DNA of 64,000 nucleotides, from NCBI GenBank assembly GCA_963971305.1, contig OZ020307.1, forward strand, positions 47,303,702-47,367,701, read 5' to 3'. Below, in pieces: positions 10,394 through 23,368 of this stretch. The DNA is from Arcuatula senhousia. Taxonomy: Eukaryota > Mollusca > Bivalvia > Mytilida > Mytilidae. The translations under genes were made by a program, and so were the position numbers. Below the pieces are notes generated by a model. That model had not been told where the DNA came from. It did no database searches and saw only the letters and a program-made list of their open reading frames with translations. Position 1 is the stretch's first letter; each line of letters starts with the position of its first letter.

Positions 10394-12746
10394 ATATAAC
10401 TTCCCTTACATTGTAAAATGTTATGGACAAATATCAACAGCCTACAAAAAGAAGTTTCAGAAAATACAGTAACAAAACATTCACATTCAGACCTTTTATG
10501 GGCCACTACACCAAAATCTAGGCCACATAAAAAAATGACAAATTCTTAAAGTTTTAATTTCTATCCATCTAACATTAAAGTTTTGCCAATTTTATTCTTT
10601 TTTTTAATCTATTGCACTATTACACCTGTTCTGACAATGGTAGCTGTCTGAACACATAAATGCCATAAAAACTGACCATTTCTAAAAACATAAAACATTC
10701 ACATGGATATTTATAACCTGTCTTTGTAACAACACCTGCTGAAAAACATAAAAATACAACAAAAACAAACACATGCAATTTACTTAATCCTTAAGCTTGA
10801 AAAGCATTCCATAAGGCTAAACATTTCAGCTGAACTACAAAAAATTGTATTGAGGTTGTATGTGTTCTATTGAAGCCCTGAATTCTTAATTTAGATAAAA
10901 AATACATTAATATGCACAGGGTTTTAAGTTCAAACTATCACATTTATCAAATTATGCAAATGTGATGTCATTTTTTGTAATAATTAGACAATAACAGCGA
11001 AGTATTTAATACATCTTTCTTGGTGTTCAAAAGAGGTTATTGAAAGAGTGTATAAGTAGGTGTTTTAAGGACAAATCTTTTTATACATGTCTTGAAAAAA
11101 AGTTCTTTATCTTTTGCTTAAGTTAGTTTTAATGTGATGCACCTACACATCATTATGCTTAATTCTACAAGGTTTTAGACAATTCAGAGACATTTCATTT
11201 TAAGTAAATGCAGAGGTACTTGTAGATATGTGCAAGTTACAACAGTGCATCAGTTTAAACCTAAATCCAAGCTGAAGTCTGCGGCAGATAAAAAAAAATA
11301 TACGAAAGGTAGGGTTGATCATAAAGTAACTACTCAAATGAAATCACACAATTCTATAGAAAAGATATTCCATAAAACAGGGAGCCCATCTTGGACCCGG
11401 CTTGCTAAGTACCTATAACAAGGATAACAATTTGATAGTATTCCTACCTACATTTTTGCATCAAGGGTATGTAAAAACTTTGTTGAGGTCATGTTATACA
11501 AGGTAAAGAACATGATAGTATTTACTTCCTACCTATGTATGTAATGTAGTAAATTGGATGGACATCTATGTCAAATTAAATCTACCTTAGATTGAATTGT
11601 ATCATCTTATATAGACAGTTAGACGAAAACTTTGTCATATCTAGACTAGTGATGTAAAGCAGATGTTAGCCTAATAAGGTTAGCATAGATTTTTGTATCC
11701 ATACTGTGATTTTTGAATGATACCAAGAAAGATATAGTTCTGAATAGTATATAAGTTCAAAAGAAAATGATTGAACCACCAGTGCATCAAATATAGCTCT
11801 GTACATCTCAAACTTCTTGGACTAAAACATATTAATTAAATCTTGAATGAAGATTATGGTCACTTGAAACATAATTGTCTCAAGGCAAAACATTTCTAAT
11901 GTTTAATCTTTTAAGGTCATCTTTATAAATACTTTCTTGCCAAAACATTTGTTCATGAATATTGTATAAGAAGACTTTGTGTGTGGTATTATGCTCATTT
12001 TTGGTGTGTGTGTGTGTTGGTGTGTAACCCACTTTATCGACGCACTTTGGTCATGCTCATTTTTTTAATACTAAATAAATGAAAAAAGAACCAATTAATG
12101 CAACCCATAAAAAGTGCCTGGGTTAAGGAGGAGAAGGTCCGAGATCAACATGCTCCCTCTCCCTTAGGAAAATGTATACCCTAGATCTGTCTCTTTAAAC
12201 ATTCAAGACAATTTTAACCAAAACATTTTCTTATCAAAATTTGTCAACACTACTAATAGCATTCTATTTAGTCTAAAATCAAGATTTTTCCTAAACCCAA
12301 ACACACTGACACCTATATCAGTATACAGTATAATCCTGACTACATGATATATCAAAAGTTTAGGGATATCAGGATAAAACAAGGGGCTTAACTAAGTCTA
12401 ACAGCTGTGGAATTTCAAATATTTACCAGTCCATTATAAAATTGATACTTGTAACATCATTGTGAATGTTTCAATAGGTTTTGATTTCAACAAAGTTGTT
12501 TAAATTCCATTTCTTGTTATTATATTTTGTTGAACAAATATTTTAAATGAATATTTAGAGTAGAAGTAGTAATTCAAACTTTTTTAAATAGGTACTAAAT
12601 ATTAATTTTGGTTCAAGTAAAAAGCAAACTTGTTATCTTTAAATCTGAAGATTTTTTTAAAAAGTATTCTGAAACAGCATTTCCAAATTGTATATACTAT
12701 ATAGAAATGTGGCATATGAAGTGTGCCTACCATTAAAGTAAAATTG

Positions 12747-12899
12747 CAGACCTGTCAAGTGTCACGCAACTCGCGTGAGACTCACGCATATAGTTGGCAA
12801 TTTGGCGGCAAATTTCTTTGATCTTTTAATTTTTTCCTTTGATCTTTCAATTTTTCATCGAATCTCACGCATGCAGCTCATTAAAACTTGACAGCCCTG
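12747..12899. mobile_element. 153-bp MITE with 6-bp target-site duplication
   Basis: Ends are cagacctgtcaagt and, inverted, cagggctgtcaagt (12 of 14 match). It is flanked by aaattg at 12,741-12,746 and again at 12,900-12,905. Internally ctcacgcat occurs in both arms. CAG...CTG ends recall hAT or CACTA elements, but a 6-bp duplication fits neither exactly. Confidence 0.8.
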
Positions 12900-14464
12900 A
12901 AATTGGTCACATTGAACTTGAAGTCTTGAAGTCTCTGGTATTACAACTGTCACACTATCAGCGCCAAAACCATAAGTTTCAAGTGGATGAAAAAAGGAAG
13001 TAAATGAATTATGAGCTAACACCGTACAGTACCACAAGATGCAATAAGATGCAAAATTAATGAAAGGACTCAGTGCCCAGGAGATGTCCAGATAGAAGTA
13101 AGAGAATTTTTTCCTTGCAAGATGTAGAAAGCAGAAGGCAAGAAAATGGATAGTACAAAAAAGATCAGTGTCAAAAATATATCATAATAGGATAAAACTA
13201 CAAGCCAAATGTCAAAAGACCGCTTCATACAGTTGTCTGGAAAACTGATAAGCAATATTTTGGACCCTGCAGGCCAAAATCAAATTCAATCTTTTCCAAG
13301 CTTCTTCTGAGCTCAATCAGCACTTTCTGAACGATTAAGCTCTGAACTCTGAATAAAAAGCTCAGAATTCCGAGGTATTATTTTACGGGGATGTAGGAGG
13401 GAAAAGGATGGAAAGTGTGATCTGACCTCTTTTTAAGTTGTATCTGTTACATGTTTCAGGACAAACAGGACACAGGAGGATGGTGCCAATGTGAACTCTT
13501 GAAATTGTTTCTGCAACACATTTCAGGCCACATAGAACACAGAACAATAGAATGAACCAATTATACCAATACACTTCACATGCTTTACTGACTAGACATT
13601 GACTGATCAACAGCTGATTTATCTTAATTTATTGTTTACATTTAGATATATACAACAACACCTTAAGCTAATAAATCTCTCTTTAGTATTGTAAAGGGAT
13701 AAGATCCAGAGGAGAGCTGTCAAATTCTGCAGAATAACTCACAAAATGTTTGAAATGGCAGTAAAGCAGACACTCACAAAACTGCAGTCATAATAGACTC
13801 AGAAGACAGTCATAGAGGAAACCAAATTATATGTCTACAAATTGTATGCTACCATGTTATTACAGTTCTTACACTGCCCAGTAAAAGAGTACAGAAATGC
13901 ATAGAAACTAAAGCTGTTAAAATTTTGACATCTACCAATTGATGTATGGTAAAATTAGGTAAGATTTTACTGTTGCTGCAACTTATGTCATAAAGACCTT
14001 TCCAGTTGATTTCGTAGGTCTGTAATTCTGAGGATCAGTAGTTCCATCACACTTGTTTATATTTTAGCAATAGGCATAGTTGCAAAAGTGGGGTGAAAAG
14101 TACTCAAAGCCAAACAATTGGAACAGGGAAGCCAAATCCAGCACCTAGGTTATTTACCATGTGCATTACAAAGAAAGAAACCTGGGGTTTTAAACAATTT
14201 TGAATTCAAAAATCGGAAATTTCAATGACAAAAAATATTAGAAATTTATTTGTTTTGTGTCAGACTTTCAGGCTTGATGGTTTGTGAGTACTTTACATCA
14301 GAATTGTACTTTAAAAAAGAAGAAATGCATATTGTTCAACATGTCAGAGAAATATATAACACAAAACAACAGTTGTTGGACTGAAACGGTAAAACTGCAT
14401 AAATTTCCATGTCAAATGCCCTGATAAACATCAGATTATATAACTTACGATAAAAATAAACTAC

Positions 14465-14486
14465 CTGTTCTCTTATCTACGAACAT
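14465..14486 (-). CDS. Candidate alternative first coding exon upstream of the SoHo exons
   Basis: An ATG opens MFVDKRT and reaches ACAG|GTAGTT in phase 1. That phase would fit exon 13, giving MFVDKRT followed by EGQIPKGAIY and a short SoHo-starting isoform. At 22 nt, a chance match is likely; listed because short SoHo-SH3 forms are common in the family. Confidence 0.22.
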
Positions 14487-15844
14487 GGAATATTAAATTA
14501 ACCTACAACTACAGGTAGTCTACTAAACAAGCGTTATAATCACGCTAAATATGGCTACTAAGTCGTCTAGAGTATCAGTATTGTGGAAACCGTAGAATTT
14601 ATAGTAAAAGTTTGGACGTACACAAGAGGAAATGAACGATTGTTATGGAGTACCAAGAAAAATAAGGAATTATCAATTTTAAATTTGTTAGTATTGAAAG
14701 TACTGTTGACAGTCATATTCAAAGAATTTAAGTTTTATTCAAATATAAATTTTAAAGTTACAAAAGTTGAAGAAATGGAATTTTACCAAAGTGTTTGTGG
14801 GCAAACACATGAAAATGTTTTGCCAATTGCAATGCATAAAGCCCCTTTAAATAGAAGTTTTTACACTTTTTTTTTGCAATGAGTAAAGCCTAATGTTTTC
14901 TTTAATTTGATAGGCTCCGTTTCTAAGAAAATGTAACCTTTTTTTACAAACAAAGGATGTTCATTGGTCAGTTTAAAAATAATAAGATTTTCAGCAAAAT
15001 TGGTCTATCAAAATTTACCATTAACACAAAACTTGTTTTAGAAACAGGTGACTGAGCAGCAGTCCTACCATCTTTTGACACTGACAACAACATAATTAGT
15101 AAATAAGGTATTTATTTTGCAATGAAGTTTACATGACAGAATTATTTGAAGAATGTGATCTGTTTACCCAATACACTGTCAACCAGGATGTAGAAGTGGT
15201 CTAGATAGAAGTTTAAGTAGTCTAAGACACATTTCAAGGAATTCGATCCTGACATTTACAGGGAAAGTAGAATTGAAGATCTCTGCTCAATGAGCTAACC
15301 AATAAAGCATTGTTTTTCCCAAAAAGAAAATAGTGAAATTTTACAGAAAAATTTAAAGACGTAGGTCAAAGAATCAAAGAACCAATTTTAATTTCAATTA
15401 CATATTACTTTCAAGGTGTCCCAAAAAGGGAACATTAATTTAAGACACAGGATTATAAACCTAACTTTAAGACATTTTGACTTTTAAGATGTTTAATTTT
15501 ATATAGTCAGAATTAAAAGTTGTGAATTTCTTTTTACACATATTACAATTTATCTAATGAAGACTTTTCAGAGTGCTTGCAAATTATAATGATGTAAAAA
15601 TTAAGACAATATTTTAAACCAAAGTTGGCAAAGTATAAATGTATTAAGACTAATTGGAACCACACAATCAGCTGATTGGACCAAGATTTGTAACACAAAA
15701 TAAAAAATTGGCACGACCTTCATAAACACAAAACAATTCTATAAAAGACTACACAATCACAGTGTACAAGATTAAAAGTTAAGTATATTAACTGGTAGCA
15801 TTTAAAACTGTCTTAATCCACTTAACTTTAATTTATAAAGACTC

Positions 15845-16260
15845 CCACCTGCCTATATTGGCTTATAGTTTACTCTTATGGGAAAATATATATATTTGGG
15901 GTTATGGACCTGTCAAAGGGTGAATGAAATTGGCAGGAAAATTTTCAATCAGTAAAAATGTCCAACATGCCTTGGAAAGATTGGGTAATATTATACCCAC
16001 TTGTATGTGCCCCTATCATGAATGAACCCAGTCTAAGGATGAATAAAATTCAAGGCAGAGATATTTTTGAAGTAAAATTGTACACTTTGGAAAGGTTGGG
16101 CAATATTATATCAACCTGCCTGTATGCCTAATGCAGATTACCCCTTATGAGGAAAAACATATATTTGGGGTTATGGACCAATCAAAAGGTTAATGAAATT
16201 GACAGGATTATTCCCTTAAAGAAGTGTAATTGTTTGGGCAAAATTATTTTTCTATTTTTG
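15845..16260. repeat. Tandem repeat, 2-3 diverged units
   Basis: The words atatatttggggttatggac, aatgaaattg(g/a)cagga and ttggaaaggttgggcaatatt recur at about 15,885, 16,010 and 16,150. These are intronic satellite-like units without coding sense. Confidence 0.65.
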
Positions 16261-17057
16261 TTGTTTAACTATCTGACAAAGACCTAGAGTGTACAATTTC
16301 TGAAAACAGATATCACTCATTTTATTTCTATTTATCTCGAAAAATATCACTTTTCACAAGTCTAAGTTCACATAAAAAAACACAGCCTTTAAGAAACCTT
16401 TACAGAAAACCAGAAAACATGACATTATATTAAACAAACAATAAACTTTCAAATATTTAACTTTCTTACTTATATAAATACTAATCTGTTTTTGAAAGAA
16501 TTCTTAAACATATTTTACAAAAGAAATAATATCTTTTTCCCATCAATTTGTATGTACGTAAGAGAACAATCGTCACAAAAGATTGGGTCGTATTAGAGTT
16601 CTATTGAAAAGAACCTAGTAATTTTCTGATGAATAACAGTAGTACTGCTGTAATTATTTTTGTAGGGTAGTTTTAAAATTATTTTTTTTACAAATTTGAA
16701 TATGTGATTACTTTCCCTTTAATTATTCTATTGCTTGGGTAATATTTGTATGGCATCGATCTTCTTTCTTTTATTTAGAGAACTGCAAGGATAAGCAAGA
16801 TTAAGCAGAACAAGTTATTATTTGAATCTGATATCATTTTGACTTTGGAAAACTAACTCCATGAGTTATGAGCTGACTATTATCCTGTACTAAGGGGGGT
16901 AGCCATGCTGGCATGGCTTTCAGGGTTAGAAGAGTTAAAATGTTTTAAAATGCTACAATATTAACCCATATCATCATTGGTGAGATGTCATACCCATAGA
17001 TTTTTAGTTCAATTTCCCAACTTCAAATTTTTCAAGATGCAAATAACATTTTGTTGC

Positions 17058-17100
17058 AGTACTGTGGATTCATTTATTTTCATGTGTACTAATTTCACTC
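17058..17100 (+). repeat. Fragment of the palindromic MITE family
   Basis: gtactgtggattcatttatt followed by ttcatgtgtactaatttcac matches the left end of the copies at 25,155 and 31,573, then diverges. Confidence 0.55.
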
Positions 17101-17538
17101 TATCTATGCAGATTGAAAGTAGTGGCTGCATTAACAGACACAGATAAAAAAAATAAGTAGAAGATTAATATACAGTAGCACCCACAAAATCATGAGCCCT
17201 TCAAGACTAGCCAATTGCCTATATTAGTACTCAAAGTTTCTGATTAGCAAACTACCAATACATTTATAACTTCTCCTAATTTGCAGATGCATTTACATAA
17301 ACATGGACTGTTCTTATTACTACTTTCTATATTCTTTCTTTATTAGTGCCCCAAGATTATGTTTGATAAAAATACATGTATTTCTACTCCTAATCTGTCA
17401 TTCTAAAAAAAAAAGATTGATTGAAAATACGAAAAAAAAAGTGACTGTAAACTCATGCATATGTTAGTCTAAGAAAGAAACAAGAGTAACAAACAAACAC
17501 ACACACACACTGTTAGTTATCTATCAAACTCATCTTAC

Positions 17539-17595
17539 CAGTATCAATAACAAGCGGCTGGTCAAAATTTTTTATATCCTCAGGAAATCCATGCT
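17539..17595 (-). CDS. SORBS: Exon 12: 57-nt phase 1-1 microexon
   Basis: Acceptor gtgattttgcag and consensus donor GATACTG|GTAAGA bound 57 nt encoding EHGFPEDIKNFDQPLVIDT, an acidic segment. Phase 1 on both sides. It is isolated by introns of about 5.5 kb upstream and 8.5 kb downstream, but both splice sites are good and the frame is continuous with exons 11 and 13. Confidence 0.8.
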
Positions 17596-20500
17596 CTGCA
17601 AAATCACATTTCACAAAAAAACTCAAATTCTAGTAATAAAACCACACAATTTTTTAAATAACTATAACTGTATACTATTATAAAGCAAACTTTTAAAAAC
17701 TTCACAATCAATCAATAACATGTATTCCAAAATCAATCACGATATCCGAAAAACCAAAAACAGTTAAATCCACTTAATTGAATCAAACATGCATTCCACG
17801 GGAGTCGAGATAAAGTTTTAAGTCCTACCACTCAGTCATAACATACAAAATTTACCAAGACACACTTCAGTTCCCCTGTTTGACACACAGGTAAGAAAAT
17901 CGTAAGGTAAAAGGTCATTTGGGTTATGCCAGGTAAAAAAACAAACTACATGCTTTATGGGTTATTAATGAATAAATTGTATAAACATTTGTCATATTCA
18001 TTAATAGTTTTACAGGTCGTTTATTTATGGATTTGCTGGTGTTTATGGTAGTTCTATTCAATGGTTGGTATTAAGACATACCACATGCTAAGCAGGCATG
18101 CAGTAATTGGGAAAAGATAATAGCAGAGTCGTGACCCCTGGCTAAAACATTACACCTTACAACAAAGGTACCCAACATTTGTTTGTAAAATGACTTGTGT
18201 TTTGATTAGGGGAACAATACACGTTGTATAATGCATGTATTTTAAATGTGACAAGCTATGTCTTCTTTTTAAAAGAACATAATAAATAACAAGGAAAATG
18301 AACATAAAGATGGTATAGTACACACTAAAAATATATAAAAAAAGATCTGCTTATTCAGCCTTTTTCTTTACAATATAAAACAAGAGGCTCCCGGGAGCCT
18401 GAATCGCTCACCTGGTCTTGATGTTGACCCTATACTTTTGTAGAGCTAAATGAGCTGAACATTTAAGCAAGCAACAGCTTTTCTCTACCTGCAATAGTTT
18501 TCATTCTATAGGCCAAAAACACCATTTTTCACCTATAAGGGGCCATAACCCCTATAAGGAGTCATCTGACAACTTCGACCCTATGGAGACTTTTGTAGAG
18601 CTAAATGAGCTGAACATTTAAGCAAGCAACAGCTAATCTCTATGTGCAACAGTTTTCATTCTGTAGGCCAAAAACATGAAAAAACGCTATTTTTCAGGGG
18701 CCATAACCCCTATAAGGGGATGTCTGACAACTTCGACCCTATGGAGACTTTCGTAGAGCTAAATGAGCTGAACATTTAAGCAGGCAACAGCTAATCTTCT
18801 ATCTGCAATAGTTTTCATTCTGTAGGCCAAAAACATGAAAAATCTTTATTTTTCAGGGGCCGTAACCCCTATAAGAGGTCATCTGACAACTTCCACCCTA
18901 TGGAGAATTTTGTAGAGCTAAATGAGCTGAACATTTAAGCAAGCAACAGCTAATCTCTATGTGCAACAGTTTTCATTCTGTAGGCCAAAAACATGAAAAC
19001 TTTATTTTTCAGGGGCCGTAACCCCTATAAGGGGTCATCTGACAACTTCGACCCTATGGAGAATTTTGAAGAGCTAAATGAGCTGAACATTTAAGCAAGC
19101 AACAGCTAATCTCTATCTGCAATAGTTTTCATTTTGTAGGACAAAAACATGAAAAACCGCTATTTTTCAGGGGCCGTAATCCATATAAGGGGTCATCTGA
19201 CAACTTCGACCCTATGGAGAATTTTGTAAAGCTAAATGAGCTGAACATTTAAGCAAGCAACAGCTAATCTCTATCTGCAATAGTTTTCATTCTGTAGGCC
19301 AAAAACATGAAAAATCGCTATTTTTCAGTGGCCGTCACCCCTATAAGGGGTTTTCTGACAACTTCAACCCTATGGAGACTTTTGTAGAGCTAAATGAGCT
19401 AAACATTTAAGCAAGCAACAGCTAATCTCTATCTGCAATAGTTTTCATTCTGTAGGCCAAAAACATGAAAAATCTTTATTTTTCACCTTTAAGGGGCCGT
19501 AACCCCTATAAGGGGTCATCTGACAACTTTGACCCTATGGAGACTTTTGTAGAGTTAAATGAGCTGAACATTTAAGCAAGCAACAGCTAATCTCTATCTG
19601 CAATAGTTTTCATTCTATAGGCCAAAAACATGAAAAAATGCTATTTTTCACCTTCAAGGGGCCGTAACCCCTATAAGGGGTCATCTGACAACTTTGACCA
19701 AATGGAGACTTTTGTAGAGCTTTTGATTCTGAATCAGTAGCGTGGCCTCAGATTTCCTCTATCTCTTATACTTTTTGATTTATAAGCCAAAAACAGTAGT
19801 CTGACCCCCCTAGTCTATTTTTAGTAACGGCGGCCATGTTTTTTAACGGATCAAAAATCAAAACACAAGTTTGGTGCAGGACACCCTAAGGATCATTCAT
19901 ACCAAGTTTCATTAAATTCTGTTTGGTAGTTTCAAAGGAGAAGATTTTTGAAAAATTGTTAACAGACGACAACGACGACGACAGACAACGACAGACGACG
20001 ACGACGGACGCCAAGTGATGGTAATAGCTCACATGGACCTTCGGTCCAGGTGAGCTAAAAAGTCACAACAAAATTTATTTATCAATAATCCTACAATATT
20101 TAGTTTTGATCCATTTGATAACTTACTTAAAGGACTCCTATTAAGGCCATATTTTAACCAATGTTATCAAACATATTTTTTGAAAAGGTCTTTGCAAAGA
20201 AATTCAAATAAATTAACTTAAAAATATCTTTAAAAAGATTTCTTAAAGTATATTGAAACAAATATCTATCTTATTCAAATATTCTCTTCCTCCCCCGCTG
20301 CCTTAAAAAAAAGATGAGATAAAAAAGAACAAACCCAAGTGAACTTCCATCAAAGAAAATACTTATCAATTTGTCACAATTGTCAACAAAAGTCTATAAG
20401 AAAGTCCAAATTTGAAGAAGAAAAAAAAAACACAAAACATTCCTAAGCAGATGCTAATCTTGACTTGTTCAATCATCCAAGGAGAGAAGGAAACAATTAA

Positions 20501-23112
20501 AAGGACAGGGACTGCTTATCAGATGAACCCCATCTCTCCTAAGGTCTCCGAGCCCTTGTTGATTTCACGGTACGTAACATTGTATCAATCACAAATCAAT
20601 GAAAAAACAGATATTTTGTCGAAAAGGTTTCGATCTGATAAAGCAGGTTAAAAAAAAAAAGGATTTTTTTATCAAAACTTTTCAATCAGATAAAGCAGGT
20701 TAAGTCTGGGGTGTTCATCTAATAGTGTTTTCATTACATTGAGAAGTGTCCAATTTAGTTGTTTTTTGTCACCTAATCAAACCATAGATCAAGTAAGGAC
20801 AAAAGACTTTAGGTGAAAAAAGTGACGAAAAAATGTGTGACCACAAGATTAGGTGAGATCTTACACCTATGAACCAGGATACGATATAAACCACAATGAC
20901 ATTTGTGAGGCTCGGCAAAAAAAAAAAAATTGACCACAATGATGGCTCCTTATTTAGCAATAATTTTAGACTAAAGAGAGTACAAAAAGATCTTTATTTG
21001 ATAAACTGTTTCTTTTTTCTTAAAATAAATTTTCTCTGTAACTGTTATTTCAAATTGCAGACATAAATCACTCTAATTAAAAAAAAAACAGGATTGAGAT
21101 AATTTTTTTCTAAACATTCAGTTTTTCAGCTAGGGCTAAAAATGTTTAAGTCCAATTTTCTGATCAACAGGATCACAAAGGTCTTTTTTATTTAACCAAA
21201 ATTTGGTACTAACAAGTTAAAAATGTCAGCCAAAACCAATGTGCAACCCTACAATTTGCACAAAGTTACAAAGTAATGTGACTGAAACTTTTAAACCTAT
21301 GGAGATGAAACTACGGTAAGTTTCAAAAATCTTACATACATGAGCTATAAAACTTGTGATAAATCTTGCCATTCATGACATAAACCTCCTAAATTTTTAA
21401 TACATGATTTACATCACAGAAATTAAAGGGTAGCTTTTAATAACATTAAGTTTAAACATTTTTACATTTTTATATCTAAGGATTCTAAAAAAACCTATGT
21501 TTAAATATCCATAAAAAGCTTCAAACCTCTCTAAAAAGTGGATAAATTTCAATTTGACCCATAAAAATGTAATTCAAGTCAATTTTAAGATGGGAAAATG
21601 ACTAAATAATTTGAAAAAATGTATTGATAATTAGATTTGACTGCAGGAAGTGTAGAGTAATGAAGAAAGGCCCAGTGGCTATAGACTAATCATTGTGTAA
21701 TACTACAACTTGTGAACAAGTAATAACGTTTTTATAAGGTCTGACCTTAATCTAATATCTGTGAAAATTCAAGACTCTGAACTCACTCAGTCCTAATTTT
21801 TTTGTAAAGAAAAAAAAACAAGCAAACTGTGAATCAAAACAGTATCCTGCTTTTATATTCATAACATATTTTTTTTAAATTGTTTGGGTTTTTGTGTTGA
21901 ATTTAAATTGTAGGCTAATAGCTCAGTGCCTTCGCCACCTTTCTGGCAATGGGGGAGGGATGCGGGGGATGGTCTGGGAGGAGAAAAAATTTCTAAAGTT
22001 GGATCCATTTTGATGAGTTTTGGTGCATTTTTCATTATTTTTTCGTGCGATCACACCCAAGGCACACCCCCTTCCGATGGCCTTGTAGCTGGCTGACTAA
22101 ACCTATGCCAGGTACATGTATCATGTATGAAATGCAAAATGAGAATTCAGATTTTAATGGGATAACATATAAAGACTTAGCAATTTTTTTCCACCTAGGT
22201 AGGAATTACCCCATTAGCACAAAATCAAAGTTTTTCCAAAAATATTTGACAAATTGCATAAAAATCAAATGAAGCTAAATAGTTAGAGTGTTCATAAATT
22301 TTTTGATAGGACTGACAGACAAATAAACAAAGACTTTCACATCATCAATGTGGGGCAAAAAAGTTATGTTGGGTACAGCAAAGCACCCATACACATTAAA
22401 ACAACCTAAATATTCTAAAATCTTAGCAATAGAACTAGTTTTATTCCTTATTCAGATATATTCATAGATCAATAGTATTATATATCCCCCGGTGGAAAGA
22501 TTGATGCTTTTGTAATAGTGCAAATTCACTGTACATGAATAGCATTAATGAATAATATCAATTAGGGACTTGGGATAAATTGAAATTTGAAAATGTCATT
22601 TCTCACAAGCATTGATGTAAAAACTTGTGCATTTCAACAGAAAGGCGGAATTAGTCTACTGGGGTATATAAATGTATGTAATGTCCATCAAGGGACCTGG
22701 ATATGTTGCATTTATATGCATAATATATGCACATAAGATAGTCTTTTTGTACTGAGATCCACAAAACACTATAGTAGAAAATATTTCATGTTTAGTAATT
22801 GGAAAGGTTAATATCATTATTTAAGATCACACTGATAGAACTTAACCCATAAACACCAGCAAAAATAAACTTTTAATTATTTTATGTTACACAAAAGAAA
22901 AATATTTCAGATTTTTGACTGTTATTTTTCAAATGCATGAATTATAGATGAATAATTATTTTTTTAATTTTGTTTATATTATTTTTTTGATAAAATGTGG
23001 GGAACATGTGCAGTAATGAAATATCATGGGAAAGCCTGGGAATTGTGTATTGAATACATTGGTAATTGCACCCTGCATGCTATTTTTAGGCACAGATGCC
23101 CTAAATACTGAC
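17596..23112 (-). other. Intron between exons 11 and 12
   Basis: Dominated by a 1.7-kb tandem-repeat element at 18,380-20,060. The remainder (17,600-18,380 and 20,061-23,112) is AT-rich. Its open frames (20,412-20,651, 20,769-20,960 and 22,045-22,272) look random. No further exon recognised. Confidence 0.6.
18380..20060 (+). mobile_element. Type A element: tandem-repeat element with hairpin ends (Helentron/HINE-like?)
   Basis: Starts acaagaggctcccgggagcc with a perfect 14-bp palindrome (18,386-18,399), then gctcacctgg. The body holds 8 copies of a ~157-bp unit (marked by gagctgaacatttaagcaag). A gacgacgacag microsatellite precedes the end. The end carries a hairpin ggacc-ttc-ggtcc (20,035-20,047) overlapping ccaggtgagc, the inverse of the 5' gctcacctgg, then taaaa. 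Paired subterminal inverted repeats, a 3' hairpin and internal satellites recall Helentron-derived HINEs of bivalves. No transposase, so non-autonomous. Confidence 0.75.
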
Positions 23113-23368
23113 CTCTTCCTTTTCGTAACAGTGTTACAAAAGGGCTTTGAGTTGGTGGTAGTCTGCTAGGCTCTTCTGAATCGAATCCATTTGTAAAGTC
23201 AAATCTAGAAGGCTCTGGCGCTGATGAAGATTGCATATTTCCTGAGGTAGAGGGGCCCTGTGGATTGTATGAAGCGAAAGATTTGTACTCATGCAGCTCT
23301 TCTTTCCGTGGAGGCTGGTTGGTATAGCTCTCTTCTGGGGGAGGGGGAATAATGTTGAGTTCCTCAGG
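23113..23368 (-). CDS. SORBS: Exon 11: 256-nt phase 0-1, Pro/Glu-rich linker
   Basis: Acceptor ccctttacatttcag and donor GGAAGAG|GTCAGT bound 256 nt encoding 85 residues. It begins PEELNIIPPPPEESYTNQPP, an acidic polyproline stretch that could bind SH3 or EVH1 modules. It continues with EYKSFASYNPQGPSTSGN and ends SPFVTLLRKGR. The basic C-terminal end is compact and looks conserved, but I cannot assign it. A possible alternative first exon at 26,602-26,637 would splice here in the same phase. Confidence 0.88.

Larger units (their letters stand above)
8987..17538 (-). other. Intron between exons 12 and 13
   Basis: 8.5 kb with no secure exon. Contains a possible CpG-rich MITE (10,138-10,393), a GT microsatellite near 12,003-12,030, a MITE with clean target-site duplication (12,747-12,899), a possible alternative first exon (14,465-14,486) and a short tandem repeat (15,845-16,260). 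Open frames around 12,855-13,610 and 14,583-14,882 have no domain pattern. Confidence 0.6.

Noticed and set aside
15066..15077. 12-nt microexon on the minus strand (between ttgtcag and GTAGGA)
   Set aside because: Phase would fit, but the acceptor is poor and 12 nt is too short to separate from chance.
18380..20060. CRISPR array (regular repeats)
   Set aside because: Units of ~157 bp are head-to-tail with no spacers, in an intron of an animal gene, and bounded by mobile-element ends.
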